From Kitasatospora albolonga (lineage in GTDB: Bacteria; Actinomycetota; Actinomycetes; Streptomycetales; Streptomycetaceae): a stretch of DNA of 64,000 bases. The notes under the pieces are model-generated. The model saw nothing but the letters and a program-made list of their open reading frames with translations, did no database searches and was not told where the DNA came from. Of the stretch, positions 7,679-15,782 are shown piece by piece. Location of the stretch: NCBI GenBank assembly GCA_002082585.1, contig CP020563.1, positions 3,528,001 to 3,592,000 of the forward strand, in the 5' to 3' direction. Within the stretch, counting starts at the first letter, position 1. Each line of letters opens with the position of its first letter. The position numbers were made by a program, and so were the translations under genes.

Positions 7679-8272
7679 ATGGCGAGGTTCGGCCATATCG
7701 CGGGCGACCACATGCTCGACCTGGTGAACACCGTTGCCTGGCGGCTCGGCGGGCCCGAACGCACCGAGTCCCTGAGGACCTTCTCCGACGTCATCGAGTG
7801 GTGCGCGGAATCTGACCTGATCAGCGCGGACGAGGCCACGACCCTGCACGGCCTGGCCGCCCGGGACGGCGCCCGGGCCGAGCGGGAACGGGACCGGGTC
7901 GCCGAAGCCCGCGAGAGGGCCTACGCGACCCTCCTGGACGGGGACCCCAAAGCCGCCGCGGACCTCGCGGGCATGTACCGGGCGGCGATCGCCGCGGCCG
8001 ACCTGGTCCACGCGGGCGACCGCTGGCAGTGGCAGGACCGGGACACCGGCCTCCACCTGCCCCGCCACCGCATCGTCCGCGGACTCGTGACCCTCACCCA
8101 GCGCGACGACCTCGACCGCCTCCACCAGTGCGAGGACGCCAAGTGCGGCTGGGTCTACCTCGACACCTCACCGCGCCGTAACCGCCGCTGGTGCAACACG
8201 AAGGACTGCGGCGACCGCAACCGCGCCCGGGCCTACTACTCCCGGCAGAAGGCGAAGAGGGACCAGCCCTGA
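7679..8272 (+). CDS. CGNR zinc-finger (ABATE domain) regulator
   Basis: This 197-residue protein starts at ATG 7679 behind GGAGAGGAGAA. The N-terminal part ([16 protein letters not shown] onward) matches the ABATE stress-response domain. The C-terminal part is a CGNR-type zinc-binding DNA-binding domain, with Cys residues in [12 protein letters not shown] and [19 protein letters not shown]. The motif reads CGDR here instead of CGNR. Such proteins are predicted transcription factors. It is divergent from the fused MFS frame and may regulate it through the inverted repeat at 7608-7633. Confidence 0.85.
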   Translation: MARFGHIAGDHMLDLVNTVAWRLGGPERTESLRTFSDVIEWCAESDLISADEATTLHGLAARDGARAERERDRVAEARERAYATLLDGDPKAAADLAGMYRAAIAAADLVHAGDRWQWQDRDTGLHLPRHRIVRGLVTLTQRDDLDRLHQCEDAKCGWVYLDTSPRRNRRWCNTKDCGDRNRARAYYSRQKAKRDQP

Positions 8273-8416
8273 TGCGGCCGGGGCTCCGGGATCTCCACGC
8301 TCCTTCCCGTCGGGCGCCCCGGGCGAACCCCTTCGTGCGACTTCCCGCAGGCGCCCCCGCCCCTCCCCCGAGCCCTATGCTGCGAGGGAGGAACAGGCCG
8401 AACGAGGAGGCGCCGG

Positions 8417-8968
8417 GTGGCGACAGGGCGCATCGATCCCGATCGGCGGGACCGCATCATCGACGCGGCGCTGGACCTGATCGCCGACGAGGGCGTCGCG
8501 GGGATGTCGCACCGCAAGGTGGCCGCCCGGGCCGGGGTGCCGCTCGGGTCGATGACGTACCACTTCGCGAGCATGAGCGAGCTGCTCCACGAAGCGTTCA
8601 CCCGCTTCTCCGGCACAATCGTCGCCGTCTTCGAGGAGCGTCTCGACGCCGCCACCACCCCCGACGAGGCCCGCGAGGCCGTGACCGATCTCGTCCACCA
8701 CCTCTCCAGCGGCAACCAGCGCGAGCTGGTCCTCACCCACGAGCTCTACACCCTCGCCGCCCGCGAACCCGCCTACCGCGAGCTCACCCGCACCTGGATG
8801 AGCCGCAGCCGGCGCGCCCTGGAATGGCACTTCGACGCCTCCACCGCCCGCCAGCTCGACGCGCTGATCGAGGGGCTGTCCATCCACCGCGCCCTGGAGA
8901 CCGAGCCCCACGACCGCGCCCTGACCGCCGAGGCCATCGCCCGGATCACGGCGGTGCCGCAGGGCTGA
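8417..8968 (+). CDS. TetR family transcriptional regulator
   Basis: A 183-residue TetR-type repressor with a GTG start at 8417, 5 nt after GAGGAGG. The helix-turn-helix occupies about residues 8-55 ([16 protein letters not shown] to [17 protein letters not shown]). The C-terminal ligand domain is typical of the TetR_C group that reads [16 protein letters not shown]. No target gene adjoins it: downstream is the recombined zone starting with the direct repeat at 8970, so the original partner may have been lost. Confidence 0.88.
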   Translation: MATGRIDPDRRDRIIDAALDLIADEGVAGMSHRKVAARAGVPLGSMTYHFASMSELLHEAFTRFSGTIVAVFEERLDAATTPDEAREAVTDLVHHLSSGNQRELVLTHELYTLAAREPAYRELTRTWMSRSRRALEWHFDASTARQLDALIEGLSIHRALETEPHDRALTAEAIARITAVPQG

Positions 8969-8969
8969 T

Positions 8970-9003
8970 CGGGAGCGGAGCCGCAGGACAGATCGGCGGG
9001 GCC
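8970..9003 (+). repeat. 34-bp direct repeat, left copy
   Basis: The segment beginning CGGGAGCGGAGCCGCAGGAC is identical over 34 bases to 11111-11144. It begins 2 nt after the TetR stop codon. The two copies bracket about 2.1 kb containing two short genes and IS debris, which suggests an insertion, or an ancient att-like or recombination site. Confidence 0.85.
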
Positions 9004-9018
9004 TCCGGCAACCCCGTC

Positions 9019-9180
9019 GGCACCGACGACGAGGGCGGGCTCCCCGCCGACTACCTCGGCACCCGGACCGCCTCCCTCCCCGGCGAGCGGGGCACGTCCT
9101 CCCGGGAACTGACCATCCGCCAGGGCGACATCGGCGACCAGATCCTCTCCCTCACCGCCGAAGGCCACCGAGCTGACGCT
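9019..9180 (+). pseudogene. Truncated copy of the Ser/Thr kinase extracellular domain
   Basis: Reading forward, this stretch gives [15 protein letters not shown], then [19 protein letters not shown] and LSLTAEG, almost identical to the kinase tail encoded at about 4532-4675. It then jumps to sequence matching 4815-4834 (AAGGCCACCGAGCTGACGCT), so about 140 bp are missing between short AAGG-type homologies. There is no start codon or kinase domain. It runs directly into a transposase fragment. This is a decayed partial duplication. Confidence 0.85.
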
Positions 9181-9339
9181 TCCCAACTGCGGACCGGCAA
9201 CGCACCCCGCGCGATGGCCACCTGGCGCAACCTCGCTATCGGACCCCTCCGCACGGCCGGAGTGAAGAACATCGCGGCAGGTCTCCGCCGCAACGCCCGC
9301 GACCCTCGCCGACCCCTCTCGCTCCTCGGCCTCGGATGA
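9168..9339 (+). pseudogene. C-terminal remnant of an ISAs1-type transposase
   Basis: The forward frame ending at 9339 reads [18 protein letters not shown], then [20 protein letters not shown] and [10 protein letters not shown], the characteristic C-terminus of ISAs1-family DDE transposases as I recall it. Nothing of the upstream catalytic domain is present. The sequence GACTACGCCGAAGCCCTG just after it (about 9360-9377) may be the old IS end, which is uncertain. The fragment is joined at its 5' side to the copied kinase tail. Confidence 0.75.
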
Positions 9340-9478
9340 CCACGGACCGGACGTCATGCGACTACGCCGAAGCCCTGCCCCCATCGAGCCCCGCACGCGA
9401 TCAATAAAGCCGCCTTCTCCGAGATAGCATGATTCTGGATCAGAAGCGTGAGGCGTATCGACAGGAGGGTGCATTCAC

Positions 9479-9700
9479 TTGCGTGACAAGAATCGCAGCG
9501 ATGGCGCAGGCATGGCAGTCCTGGGGTGCGGATGGATTGCCATAGCCATAATTTCCACAACGATCGGGCTGACAATCGCCGACCATGTGCACGAGGACCC
9601 GGACAAGGGTGGAACCATCAAGTTCGCATTTTCAGCCCTTGGTATAGCACTCGGGGGCGCGTGGGTGATTTTCCGAGTACGCGCACATCGCAGGCGATGA
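9479..9700 (+). CDS. Small two-helix membrane protein
   Basis: A 73-residue protein, probably starting at TTG 9479, with AGGAGGG about 9 nt upstream. It has two hydrophobic segments, about 12-36 (VLGCGWIAIAIISTTIGLTI) and about 46-67 (IKFAFSALGIALGGAWVIF), joined by an acidic loop HEDPDKGG, and ends in RVRAHRRR. I do not recognise a family. Its base composition is lower in G+C than its neighbours, and it sits inside the segment bracketed by the 34-bp repeats, which suggests acquisition. Convergent with the secreted protein gene at 9766. Confidence 0.6.
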   Translation: MRDKNRSDGAGMAVLGCGWIAIAIISTTIGLTIADHVHEDPDKGGTIKFAFSALGIALGGAWVIFRVRAHRRR

Positions 9701-9765
9701 CGGGCGTGCCGAAGATTCCCTCGTCGGCACACCCGTCAGGCTGACACCTGAAGCCGATAGCTAGC

Positions 9766-10782
9766 TCACTTGCATTTGAACGTCTTGGCGGGCCCGTTGA
9801 TCATGTTCTGCCCGAACCACGTTCCGTTCTTGTTCTTCAGCTGCCGCAGCAGTGCAGCCGCCCTGTACTGCTTCTTGTCGTTGGCACTCCAGGCGCGGCA
9901 GGTGTAGTTGGGGATAACGGTTACCAGCTTCTTGTTCTTTTCCGCCTGGACGTAACCCGCTACACCCACCCAGATGCCACTGCCCCGGTACTGCTGGACG
10001 TAGGCACCGAGCGCCCCGTCGCCGGCCTGGTCACACTGAAGTGAAGTCGAGGCGAAGACATTGGGGGTGCGGTTGGCGATGAAGAGGTTGTTCCAAGTGA
10101 CCTTGCACTTGGGACGCGCCGCTGCTGCGGCCGCAGCAGGCGCGAACGCCGACGCCGACGGCTTGGCCGTTGCGCCTGCTCGACCGATCTCCATCACGCC
10201 GTCGTGCTTCGCGGCCAGCGACCGAGCCGCATCGGTCAGTTCGCCGATGGCGATGGGGGATTCCCCGTTGAAAGTGGTCGAGTCCCAGAAAGTCAGCACA
10301 CCGGCCGGACTCAGCACGCCCACGCGATTGCTCTGCCCGTCGCTGACGACGGCAAGCGTCCCACCATCGGGAAGAAGCTGCGTCTTTACGGATTCTTCGT
10401 CGTCCGCGAAGACCGATTTCGGTACGTCCTTGTCGACCTTGACGCGCGTCACGGTCAGACGGTTGTTCCCGTCTCCATCAACGAGATGGAGCGTGAGCGT
10501 GCGATCCAGCCCCTCGTACACCTCTGCGATCGGCGCCCCGGCGAGACGAAGCCCCAAGGCCGCAGCGATATCCGCACCGAAAGCCTCTACATCACTCCCT
10601 GCGGCCTCGTAGGACTGCCCCGTCGTTACTTCCTCGCCGGAATCCCCGGAAATCTTCGCGCTGTCAACGATCCCCACCGCAGGGTTCTCCTCGGCGACCG
10701 CTGATCCAGGATTCACCACCAAAGATCCAGCCAGCACGATGCCGCCGAGTACCGATATGTAGCCTCTGCCGAAACGAGTCAA
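9766..10782 (-). CDS. Exported protein of unknown function
   Basis: Probable start TTG at 10782, 8 nt after AGGGGAGAA; a longer TTG start at 10809 is possible. The product (338 residues) opens with an Arg-containing signal peptide (TRFGRGYISVLGGIVLAGSL ending in AVA). A region about 30-200 with repeated Val/Asp-rich strands follows, then an Ala-rich linker (AFAPAAAAAAARPK). The C-terminal domain has Cys residues in RPKCKVTWNN, TSLQCDQAG, YTCRAWS and TFKCK, probably two disulfides. I do not recognise the family. It lies in the repeat-bracketed segment and is less G+C-rich than its neighbours. Confidence 0.7.
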   Translation of the reverse strand: MTRFGRGYISVLGGIVLAGSLVVNPGSAVAEENPAVGIVDSAKISGDSGEEVTTGQSYEAAGSDVEAFGADIAAALGLRLAGAPIAEVYEGLDRTLTLHLVDGDGNNRLTVTRVKVDKDVPKSVFADDEESVKTQLLPDGGTLAVVSDGQSNRVGVLSPAGVLTFWDSTTFNGESPIAIGELTDAARSLAAKHDGVMEIGRAGATAKPSASAFAPAAAAAAARPKCKVTWNNLFIANRTPNVFASTSLQCDQAGDGALGAYVQQYRGSGIWVGVAGYVQAEKNKKLVTVIPNYTCRAWSANDKKQYRAAALLRQLKNKNGTWFGQNMINGPAKTFKCK

Positions 10783-10809
10783 CTTTTCAGTTCTCCCCTG
10801 TTTGAGCAA

Positions 10810-11110
10810 GGCTGGTCAGCCTGCCCAGAACGATTTGATGAGCGACCCGCGGTCGACGTCCCGGGCCAGAAGAGCTCTCGAAAGCCGACCTTGATCAACT
10901 CATGGTCGAGAATCAGCATTGATCACCGAAAAGCAACTGTAAAGAAATATCACCTTTTCGGACATAAGATGACCGAAAACCCTCATCACCTCCATAAAAT
11001 GCGCCAACCTGCGGATCAGTTGGCCGAAAAGGCGCCACGACGCCCGGGTTTGCGCTCGTTCTCGGTCGGTGTCATCCGCACCGACCCCGACCCGGCATTT
11101 CCTCGCCCGC
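10810..11110. other. Gene-free A+T-richer upstream region with CCGAAAAG inverted repeat
   Basis: No supported gene lies between 10783 and 11384. The stretch 10890-11040 is A+T-rich for this genome. CCGAAAAG (10926-10933) and CTTTTCGG (10954-10961) form an inverted repeat, and further CCGAAAA copies occur at about 10973 and 11033. These may regulate the leftward exported-protein gene. The right copy of the 34-bp repeat begins at 11111. Confidence 0.4.
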
Positions 11111-11144
11111 CGGGAGCGGAGCCGCAGGACAGATCGGCGGGGCC
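11111..11144 (+). repeat. 34-bp direct repeat, right copy
   Basis: Identical over 34 bases to 8970-9003 and in the same orientation. The following sequence diverges at once (GCAGAGCGG here against TCCGGCAAC at the left copy). It marks the right border of the scarred 2.1 kb segment. Confidence 0.85.
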
Positions 11145-11384
11145 GCAGAGCGGATGGGGGGCGGCGGAGGAGCGTCGGCGCCGAGGGGTCGGTATGTGCC
11201 TGATTCCGATCCTGAGCTGTGGTTCTACCCAGGTCAGGATGCGAACGGGGATGGCTCCGGGGACTCCGACGGCGGCGTCAGCCGTTCCGCTGAAGGCCCG
11301 CCTGACCTTACAGGCACAACGCTCCCTAGGATGGGGGCAGTTGCGGCCTCGGCATGGCGCAAGTGCCTGATGAGGGGAATGGAC

Positions 11385-12158
11385 ATGACCGGGTTCGAGG
11401 ACAGGCTTGTGGCCATGCTCGCCGGCCTCCGCGAAAACGAGGCCGTCACGGTGTACGACGCGGAGGAAGGCCCCCTTGCCACCTGGCTCGCCGGGCCCGA
11501 GCACGCGCTTGAGGTGATGGAGAAGGCCGCTGGGCTGGCCCTCGCCCCGTCCATGGTCGGCAATTTCCACCGGTACGGCGTCCTGGGCTGCTACTGGAGG
11601 GCGACCGAGGACACCACCCTCGGCGGTGAGTTCGGGCTCAACCATCTGGTGAACGCCTGCGTGGGCTCGGTCCCCCGCACGATATCCGAAGCGGACTGGC
11701 CGACGTCGGAGCGTGGATACAGCGGACTGGTTGCCAACGTCTCCGAGGTCTATATGCCGGAGGTCGACATGGAGGGCGAGCTCACCGAACTCGTCCTCCA
11801 CGGCTTCGACGGCAACGTTCACACGGGGGACGGCGCGATCGCCGGGTTCAGGGCCGAGGACGGCGTCGTCCTCGACATGTCCGGGCACCCCGAGATCTGG
11901 TACTCCGTCAACACCTCCGGCACTGTCGTACGCCTCGGCCTCAGCTACCCCGAGTACCTGGAGACGCTGCTGCTCACCAGGGGCCTGCACGGCTGGCAGT
12001 ACCTGTTCGCCGATCCGCACGACCCAGGCTTCCCGGAGTACTTCCACCTGGACATCGGCCGCCACCTCGACTTCATCGCGCGGGCCTTCCCCCGCGACGA
12101 CTTCTCCGCGCTGCGGGCGCGGCATGAAGCTTTCACCCGAGCCCGCAAGGACAACTGA
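11385..12158 (+). CDS. SUKH/SMI1-like hypothetical protein
   Basis: The ATG at 11385 follows GAGGGGA at good spacing and gives 257 residues. The protein is acidic and globular without membrane segments. The pattern at its C-terminal half (VVRLGLSYPEYLETLLLTRG, then HGWQYLFADP) resembles SUKH/SMI1-KNR4-type proteins, many of which are immunity or toxin-neutralising proteins. The match is by eye and weak. No toxin gene adjoins it. It lies between the 34-bp repeat and an IS5 remnant, so it may be horizontally acquired cargo. Confidence 0.6.
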   Translation: MTGFEDRLVAMLAGLRENEAVTVYDAEEGPLATWLAGPEHALEVMEKAAGLALAPSMVGNFHRYGVLGCYWRATEDTTLGGEFGLNHLVNACVGSVPRTISEADWPTSERGYSGLVANVSEVYMPEVDMEGELTELVLHGFDGNVHTGDGAIAGFRAEDGVVLDMSGHPEIWYSVNTSGTVVRLGLSYPEYLETLLLTRGLHGWQYLFADPHDPGFPEYFHLDIGRHLDFIARAFPRDDFSALRARHEAFTRARKDN

Positions 12159-12345
12159 CCAGGGCCGCAGGGCACGCCACGTGCAGCCGGTGTCCACGAC
12201 AGAGCGGATCGCGTCCACGATCTCCCGGCGGAGGTGCTTCTCGGGACGGCCGCCCGCCTTCGCCGCGCAGGCCAGTGTCGGCAACAGGGGCTCGATCAGG
12301 GCCCATTCGCCGCCCCAGACGTTGGAGGGGTAGCGGCGTTGCGGT
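12155..12345 (-). pseudogene. N-terminal remnant of an IS5-type transposase
   Basis: Read leftward, the sequence gives GEWALIEPLLPTLACAAKAG, GRPEKHLRREIVDAIRSVV and DTGCTWRAL, the standard N-terminal (DUF4096-like) region of IS5-family transposases in actinomycetes. It breaks off at about 12155, right at the end of the preceding gene, and has no catalytic domain. No terminal repeats are visible. It supports this zone having been repeatedly hit by insertion sequences. Confidence 0.75.
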
Positions 12346-12423
12346 CACGGCGCCACTGCCTGGAACGACATGCCGCCGAGCAGTACACAGCAGCGGGCCG
12401 TGCGTCCGGCCTCAGCCGTTCAC

Positions 12424-12489
12424 TTGCCGTAGCGGAAACTCGTCTCTTTCCATCACGGAAACCATCCACTACTCTTTCCGTCATGGAAA
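12424..12489 (+). promoter_or_regulatory. Three TTTCC-N5-GGAAA operator-like sites
   Basis: TTGCCGTAGCGGAAA (12424-12438), TTTCCATCACGGAAA (12447-12461) and TTTCCGTCATGGAAA (12475-12489) share a TTTCC-N5-GGAAA palindrome, with starts 23 and 28 bp apart. The third overlaps the ATG of the membrane-protein gene at 12483. The wHTH regulator co-encoded at 12980 is the obvious candidate to bind them, which would give autorepression. The sites are seen directly; the assignment is inference. Confidence 0.6.
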
Positions 12490-12983
12490 CTCACGGGGTA
12501 CCGCCGACGCCGGAGCAGGCCCGTTCCGCCCTCGCCGACACCGAGCGCGTCCGGGCCTCCGCCACCGCGCTGTCGGCCACCCCCTGGCCGAACTGGTTCT
12601 TCGTCACGCTCACGCTCTACCTCGCCGCACTCCCGGTCATCTACGGAGGCTCCCTGGCCGACCCGGACTGGCTGCTGCCGCGCCCCGCCTGGACGGGCAT
12701 CATGCTGGCCGGTACGGCGGTGTTCATGGCGCTCTTCGCCCTCGCGGCCCGGGGCTGGCGCGAGAAGACCGGGGTGGCTCTGCGGCTGGACGTGCTGCCG
12801 AAGCGGGCGACCGTGCCCCTCATGGCCGGCCTGCCGGTGGTGCTGGTGGGAGCGGCCTTCGCGTTCCGCGCCACGGGGTGGGCGGTGTGGCTGGTCGCGG
12901 CCTCGCTGATCGGCGCCGCCGCCTCCGTCGGCTTCCACCTCGCCTTCGTACGCCTGCACCGGAAGGCCCGGGAGACCGCGTGA
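12483..12983 (+). CDS. Four-helix membrane protein in an operon with a wHTH regulator
   Basis: The 166-residue product has four hydrophobic segments, arranged in two pairs (about residues 38-58, 70-92, 110-130 and 134-155), with short charged ends. It resembles the small membrane proteins commonly encoded beside PadR/MarR-like wHTH regulators in Streptomyces. No enzymatic motif is visible. The stop codon overlaps the next gene by GTGA. The start codon lies inside an operator-like palindrome. Confidence 0.75.
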   Translation: METHGVPPTPEQARSALADTERVRASATALSATPWPNWFFVTLTLYLAALPVIYGGSLADPDWLLPRPAWTGIMLAGTAVFMALFALAARGWREKTGVALRLDVLPKRATVPLMAGLPVVLVGAAFAFRATGWAVWLVAASLIGAAASVGFHLAFVRLHRKARETA

Positions 12984-13288
12984 GCGCCGAGACCCGTGAC
13001 CCGCTGGAGGGTTTCGACGCCACCGTCCACGCCCCGAACCGGCTACGCGTCTGCGCCCTGCTGGACACGGCAGGCGAGGCCGAGTTCGGTGTCGTACAGA
13101 TACAACTCGGCCTCTCCGCCTCCGTGTTGAGCAAACACGTCAGCGTGCTGATGGACGCCGGTTACGTCGAGCAGCGCAAGGCCGTCCGCGACACCCGCCA
13201 GCGCGTGTGGCTCCGCCTGACCCGACGGGGGCAGGACGCCTACCAGGGGCACCTTGCCGCCCTGCGGGCGATCGTGGGGCCGTCGTAG
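12980..13288 (+). CDS. Winged-helix transcriptional regulator (HTH_34/MarR-like)
   Basis: This 102-residue single-domain wHTH protein starts at GTG 12980, overlapping the membrane gene by 4 nt. It reads NRLRVCALLDTAGEAEFGVV, then LGLSASVLSKHVSVLMDAGY as helix-turn-helix, and TRQRVWLRLTRRGQDAY as wing, matching the HTH_34 / ArsR-MarR-like group. It lacks a ligand domain. It probably controls its own operon through the three palindromes at 12424-12489. Confidence 0.82.
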   Translation: MSAETRDPLEGFDATVHAPNRLRVCALLDTAGEAEFGVVQIQLGLSASVLSKHVSVLMDAGYVEQRKAVRDTRQRVWLRLTRRGQDAYQGHLAALRAIVGPS

Positions 13289-13332
13289 GAGCAGAAGCAG
13301 GAGCAGAAGGCCGCAGCCGCTACCCGCTCCCG

Positions 13333-13803
13333 TCATAGCGGCCCCAGCACCTCTCGCGGCTCGGCCGACAGCTCAAGGGCTTCGAGCACCCTGAGCAACT
13401 GCCGTTCCTCGTAGCGGAAGTGGTTCTCCATGATCGCGGCAATGCCCTCCAAGTGCTGATCGAGCTCCTCTGGCGGCGCGGCCCGCTCGACCGCCGCACG
13501 GAGGCCGCCGAGCAGGTGGGCGATCATCGAATGGTCCTGTTCGAGCGCTCGCAGCACCGGGCGCAGCTCCGGATGGGCCGCCGCGATGGCCGGGAACAGG
13601 CTGCGGTCCTCGCCCTGGTGGTGGCCGTCGAGAGCCGCGCAGAAACCGTGGCAGTACAAGAGCAGTTCACGGGTGGCCGACTCCCCCGGGGTGCCGTCGG
13701 CGAGGGACGTACGGGTCAGGTGCAGCGCTTCGCGCAGTCGGTGGTGCACCTGACGGAGTTCTTGGCTCCAGGCGACAAGCCTGGTCGTCTCGCGCTCAGT
13801 CAC
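13333..13803 (-). CDS. Hemerythrin-domain protein
   Basis: The 156-residue protein, starting at GTG 13803, is a single hemerythrin/HHE domain. Candidate di-iron ligands appear in the usual order: HHRLREALH, DGHHQGEDRSLFP, EQDHSMIAHLL and MENHFRYEERQLL. Such proteins bind a non-heme di-iron centre and sense or handle oxygen or nitric oxide. It is divergent from the methyltransferase gene; the 240 nt between them hold no further supported gene. Confidence 0.85.
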   Translation of the reverse strand: MTERETTRLVAWSQELRQVHHRLREALHLTRTSLADGTPGESATRELLLYCHGFCAALDGHHQGEDRSLFPAIAAAHPELRPVLRALEQDHSMIAHLLGGLRAAVERAAPPEELDQHLEGIAAIMENHFRYEERQLLRVLEALELSAEPREVLGPL

Positions 13804-14043
13804 GCGAGGACGAAGGGTGCGACGAGTGCATCGTCGTTCTCCTTCGGTCCGGCGCCTCCATGCCTGGCACGGTCTGCCACCGGCACGCGACGCGGCCCAC
13901 AGAGTAGCGCAGCCCTCGCCCCGACGACACCCCCACCGTTTCGGCCAGTTATCTCGGATTGCTCCCGGAAGGCGCGGGACGAGCGGAACGATGAGACCCG
14001 TCCGCCGTTCCCCCATCCATCCGTCCAGGAGGAAGTAGCCCCC

Positions 14044-15177
14044 ATGCCGGACGTGCCGGACGTGCTGGACGCGTTGGGGGACCGGCGGCTGCGGCTGCTG
14101 GCCGCGATGGCCGACGCGGGTCTGTGGCCGGACGACTCGCCCTGGGTCCGGCGGGCCATGGAGGCCGTACCCCGGGACCGCTTCGCCCCCGAGACCGTCT
14201 GGAGGTGGACAGGACAGCGGTACGAGGCCGTGTGCCGGGCCGAGGCGCCGGAGGCGTGGGGCGGCGAGGTCTACCCCGATCCGTACGGCTCGACCGTCAC
14301 CCAGGTCACCGACGGCCTGCCGACCTCCAGCATCTCGTGCGCCGCCATCGTGGCGACCATGCTGGACTCGCTCGTCCTGGAACCCGGACACCGCGTGCTC
14401 GAACTGGGCACCGGCTCCGGCTGGAACGCCGCCCTGCTCGCCGAGCGCGCCGCACAGGTGACCAGCGTGGAGATCGACACCGGGCTCGCCGCTCACGCCC
14501 GGCAGCGCATCCAGGCGGCCGGGCCCGGGGGTCACGTCCACGTCATCACCGGGGACGGCGACGGCGGACCACCGGGAGATGCCGTTTTCGACCGGGTGAT
14601 CTCCACCTACGCCGTGGAACACGTGCCGTGGGCGTGGGTGAAGCGCACACGGCCGGGCGGCCGGATCGTCACGCCCTGGGGGCACACGGGGTGCGTCGCG
14701 CTCACCGTGGCGCAGGACGGCATGTCGGCGACCGGCTGGATGCAGGCACCTGCCCGCTTCATGCCCACCCGTCGCGCCGGGCGCCCACCCCTGTCGTTCG
14801 AACGCGTACGGGGAGGGGGCGGGGGCGTACCGGCCGAATTCACCAAACCCGTACGGGAGTTGTCCCACCCCGATGTGCTGTTCGCCCTGCGCGTGCTGCT
14901 GCCGGACGTACGGATCGACACCTCGACCGGGGCCGACGCACAGGCCGTGGCCCGGGTCAGCGACGGCCACTCCTCCTGGGCCGTCCTCGAAGAGGCGAGC
15001 GCCCTTCGCGGCGGGCAACGGGACCTGGTCCAGGAGGTGTTGCGCGCCTGGCGCGTGCGGGAAGAGCGCGGGGCGCCCGGGATGTACGACTTCGGGCTGC
15101 ACCTCACCCCCGACGCGCACCACACCTTCACCGGCGACGATCCGCACGGCCCCGGCTGGACACCGCTGGGCCGATAA
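14044..15177 (+). CDS. PCMT-like SAM-dependent methyltransferase
   Basis: The 377-residue protein starts at ATG 14044 behind AGGAGGAAG. The region about 35-220 resembles protein-L-isoaspartate O-methyltransferase, including VPRDRFAPE, the SAM-binding motif VLELGTGSGWNAALLAERA and VTSVEID. A C-terminal extension of about 150 residues is typical of the actinobacterial PCMT-like enzymes found with peptide-maturation or antibiotic clusters. No precursor peptide or ATP-grasp gene is visible nearby, so the substrate is unknown. Confidence 0.82.
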   Translation: MPDVPDVLDALGDRRLRLLAAMADAGLWPDDSPWVRRAMEAVPRDRFAPETVWRWTGQRYEAVCRAEAPEAWGGEVYPDPYGSTVTQVTDGLPTSSISCAAIVATMLDSLVLEPGHRVLELGTGSGWNAALLAERAAQVTSVEIDTGLAAHARQRIQAAGPGGHVHVITGDGDGGPPGDAVFDRVISTYAVEHVPWAWVKRTRPGGRIVTPWGHTGCVALTVAQDGMSATGWMQAPARFMPTRRAGRPPLSFERVRGGGGGVPAEFTKPVRELSHPDVLFALRVLLPDVRIDTSTGADAQAVARVSDGHSSWAVLEEASALRGGQRDLVQEVLRAWRVREERGAPGMYDFGLHLTPDAHHTFTGDDPHGPGWTPLGR

Positions 15178-15218
15178 AAGGCCCGGAGCCGGGGCCGTAC
15201 GGGCACGTTCCGTACGGG

Positions 15219-15626
15219 TCAACGGAACAGGTCGTACGCCGCGTTGAACAGGATCAGCGTGTGCACGAACCGCCCCGGGGACGTCGGCGGGTTCCGCCAC
15301 AAGAGCGGCCAGGTCCGGCCCTCCAGCGCCGGTACGGGCACGTAACTGATCCGGCCCGTCTCCGAGTTGAACGTGGTGACCTCGCGCGGCCAGGGGCGGT
15401 GCGCGGTCGACCCCGGCGGTACGAGGAAATAGACCCCGCGCCGCCCGCTCGCCTCGGCGACCATCGGGCCAGGCTCACCCACGATGATCTCCTCCATCCG
15501 GCGCGCCAGCCGCCTCCCGTCCTCACCGTCGACACGGACGGCGTCGAATTGCACGCCCGCCTTGCGGAGGTGAAATCCCGAATCCGGGACCCACGCGATT
15601 TTCAGGTTGCTCTTTGATGCGTTCAC
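15219..15626 (-). CDS. Hypothetical protein, primase/polymerase-N-like
   Basis: The start is uncertain: GTG at 15626 gives about 135 residues, and an in-frame GTG at 15686 gives 155. The sequence (KIAWVPDSGFHLRKAGVQFD, RGVYFLVPPGSTAHRPWP, RFVHTLILFNAAYDLF) resembles the small Streptomyces proteins annotated as bifunctional DNA primase/polymerase N-terminal-like, often beside HTH/DUF397 pairs. The acidic catalytic residues of a primase are not evident. It is divergent from the HTH regulator and may be linked to it. Confidence 0.55.
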   Translation of the reverse strand: MNASKSNLKIAWVPDSGFHLRKAGVQFDAVRVDGEDGRRLARRMEEIIVGEPGPMVAEASGRRGVYFLVPPGSTAHRPWPREVTTFNSETGRISYVPVPALEGRTWPLLWRNPPTSPGRFVHTLILFNAAYDLFR

Positions 15627-15634
15627 AGGACGAT

Positions 15635-15650
15635 GGTGACCTGGATCACC
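15635..15650. promoter_or_regulatory. GGTGA-N6-TCACC inverted repeat
   Basis: GGTGACCTGGATCACC lies between the hypothetical gene and the HTH/DUF397 pair. It is a candidate operator for the HTH protein or a nearby regulator; the assignment is speculative. Confidence 0.35.
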
Positions 15651-15782
15651 TAGCGTTATCCATGGCTGGCGAGGCTCGTCGCACACCCGTTGACCTGCGC
15701 GAACTTCGCTGTTGGGCAGTTGATTTCAGCCACATCGCGTAGTGACCGGTTGAGTTCGGTTGAGTCGAAAAGAGATCACGTC

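Noticed and set aside
10891..11370. Forward frame of about 160 codons spanning the right 34-bp repeat
   Set aside because: No ribosome site, composition changes midway, and no recognisable family; treated as noncoding.
11016..12284. Leftward frame of 422 codons opposite the SUKH-like gene
   Set aside because: Only its first 50 codons make sense, as an IS5 transposase remnant; the rest is an antisense shadow.
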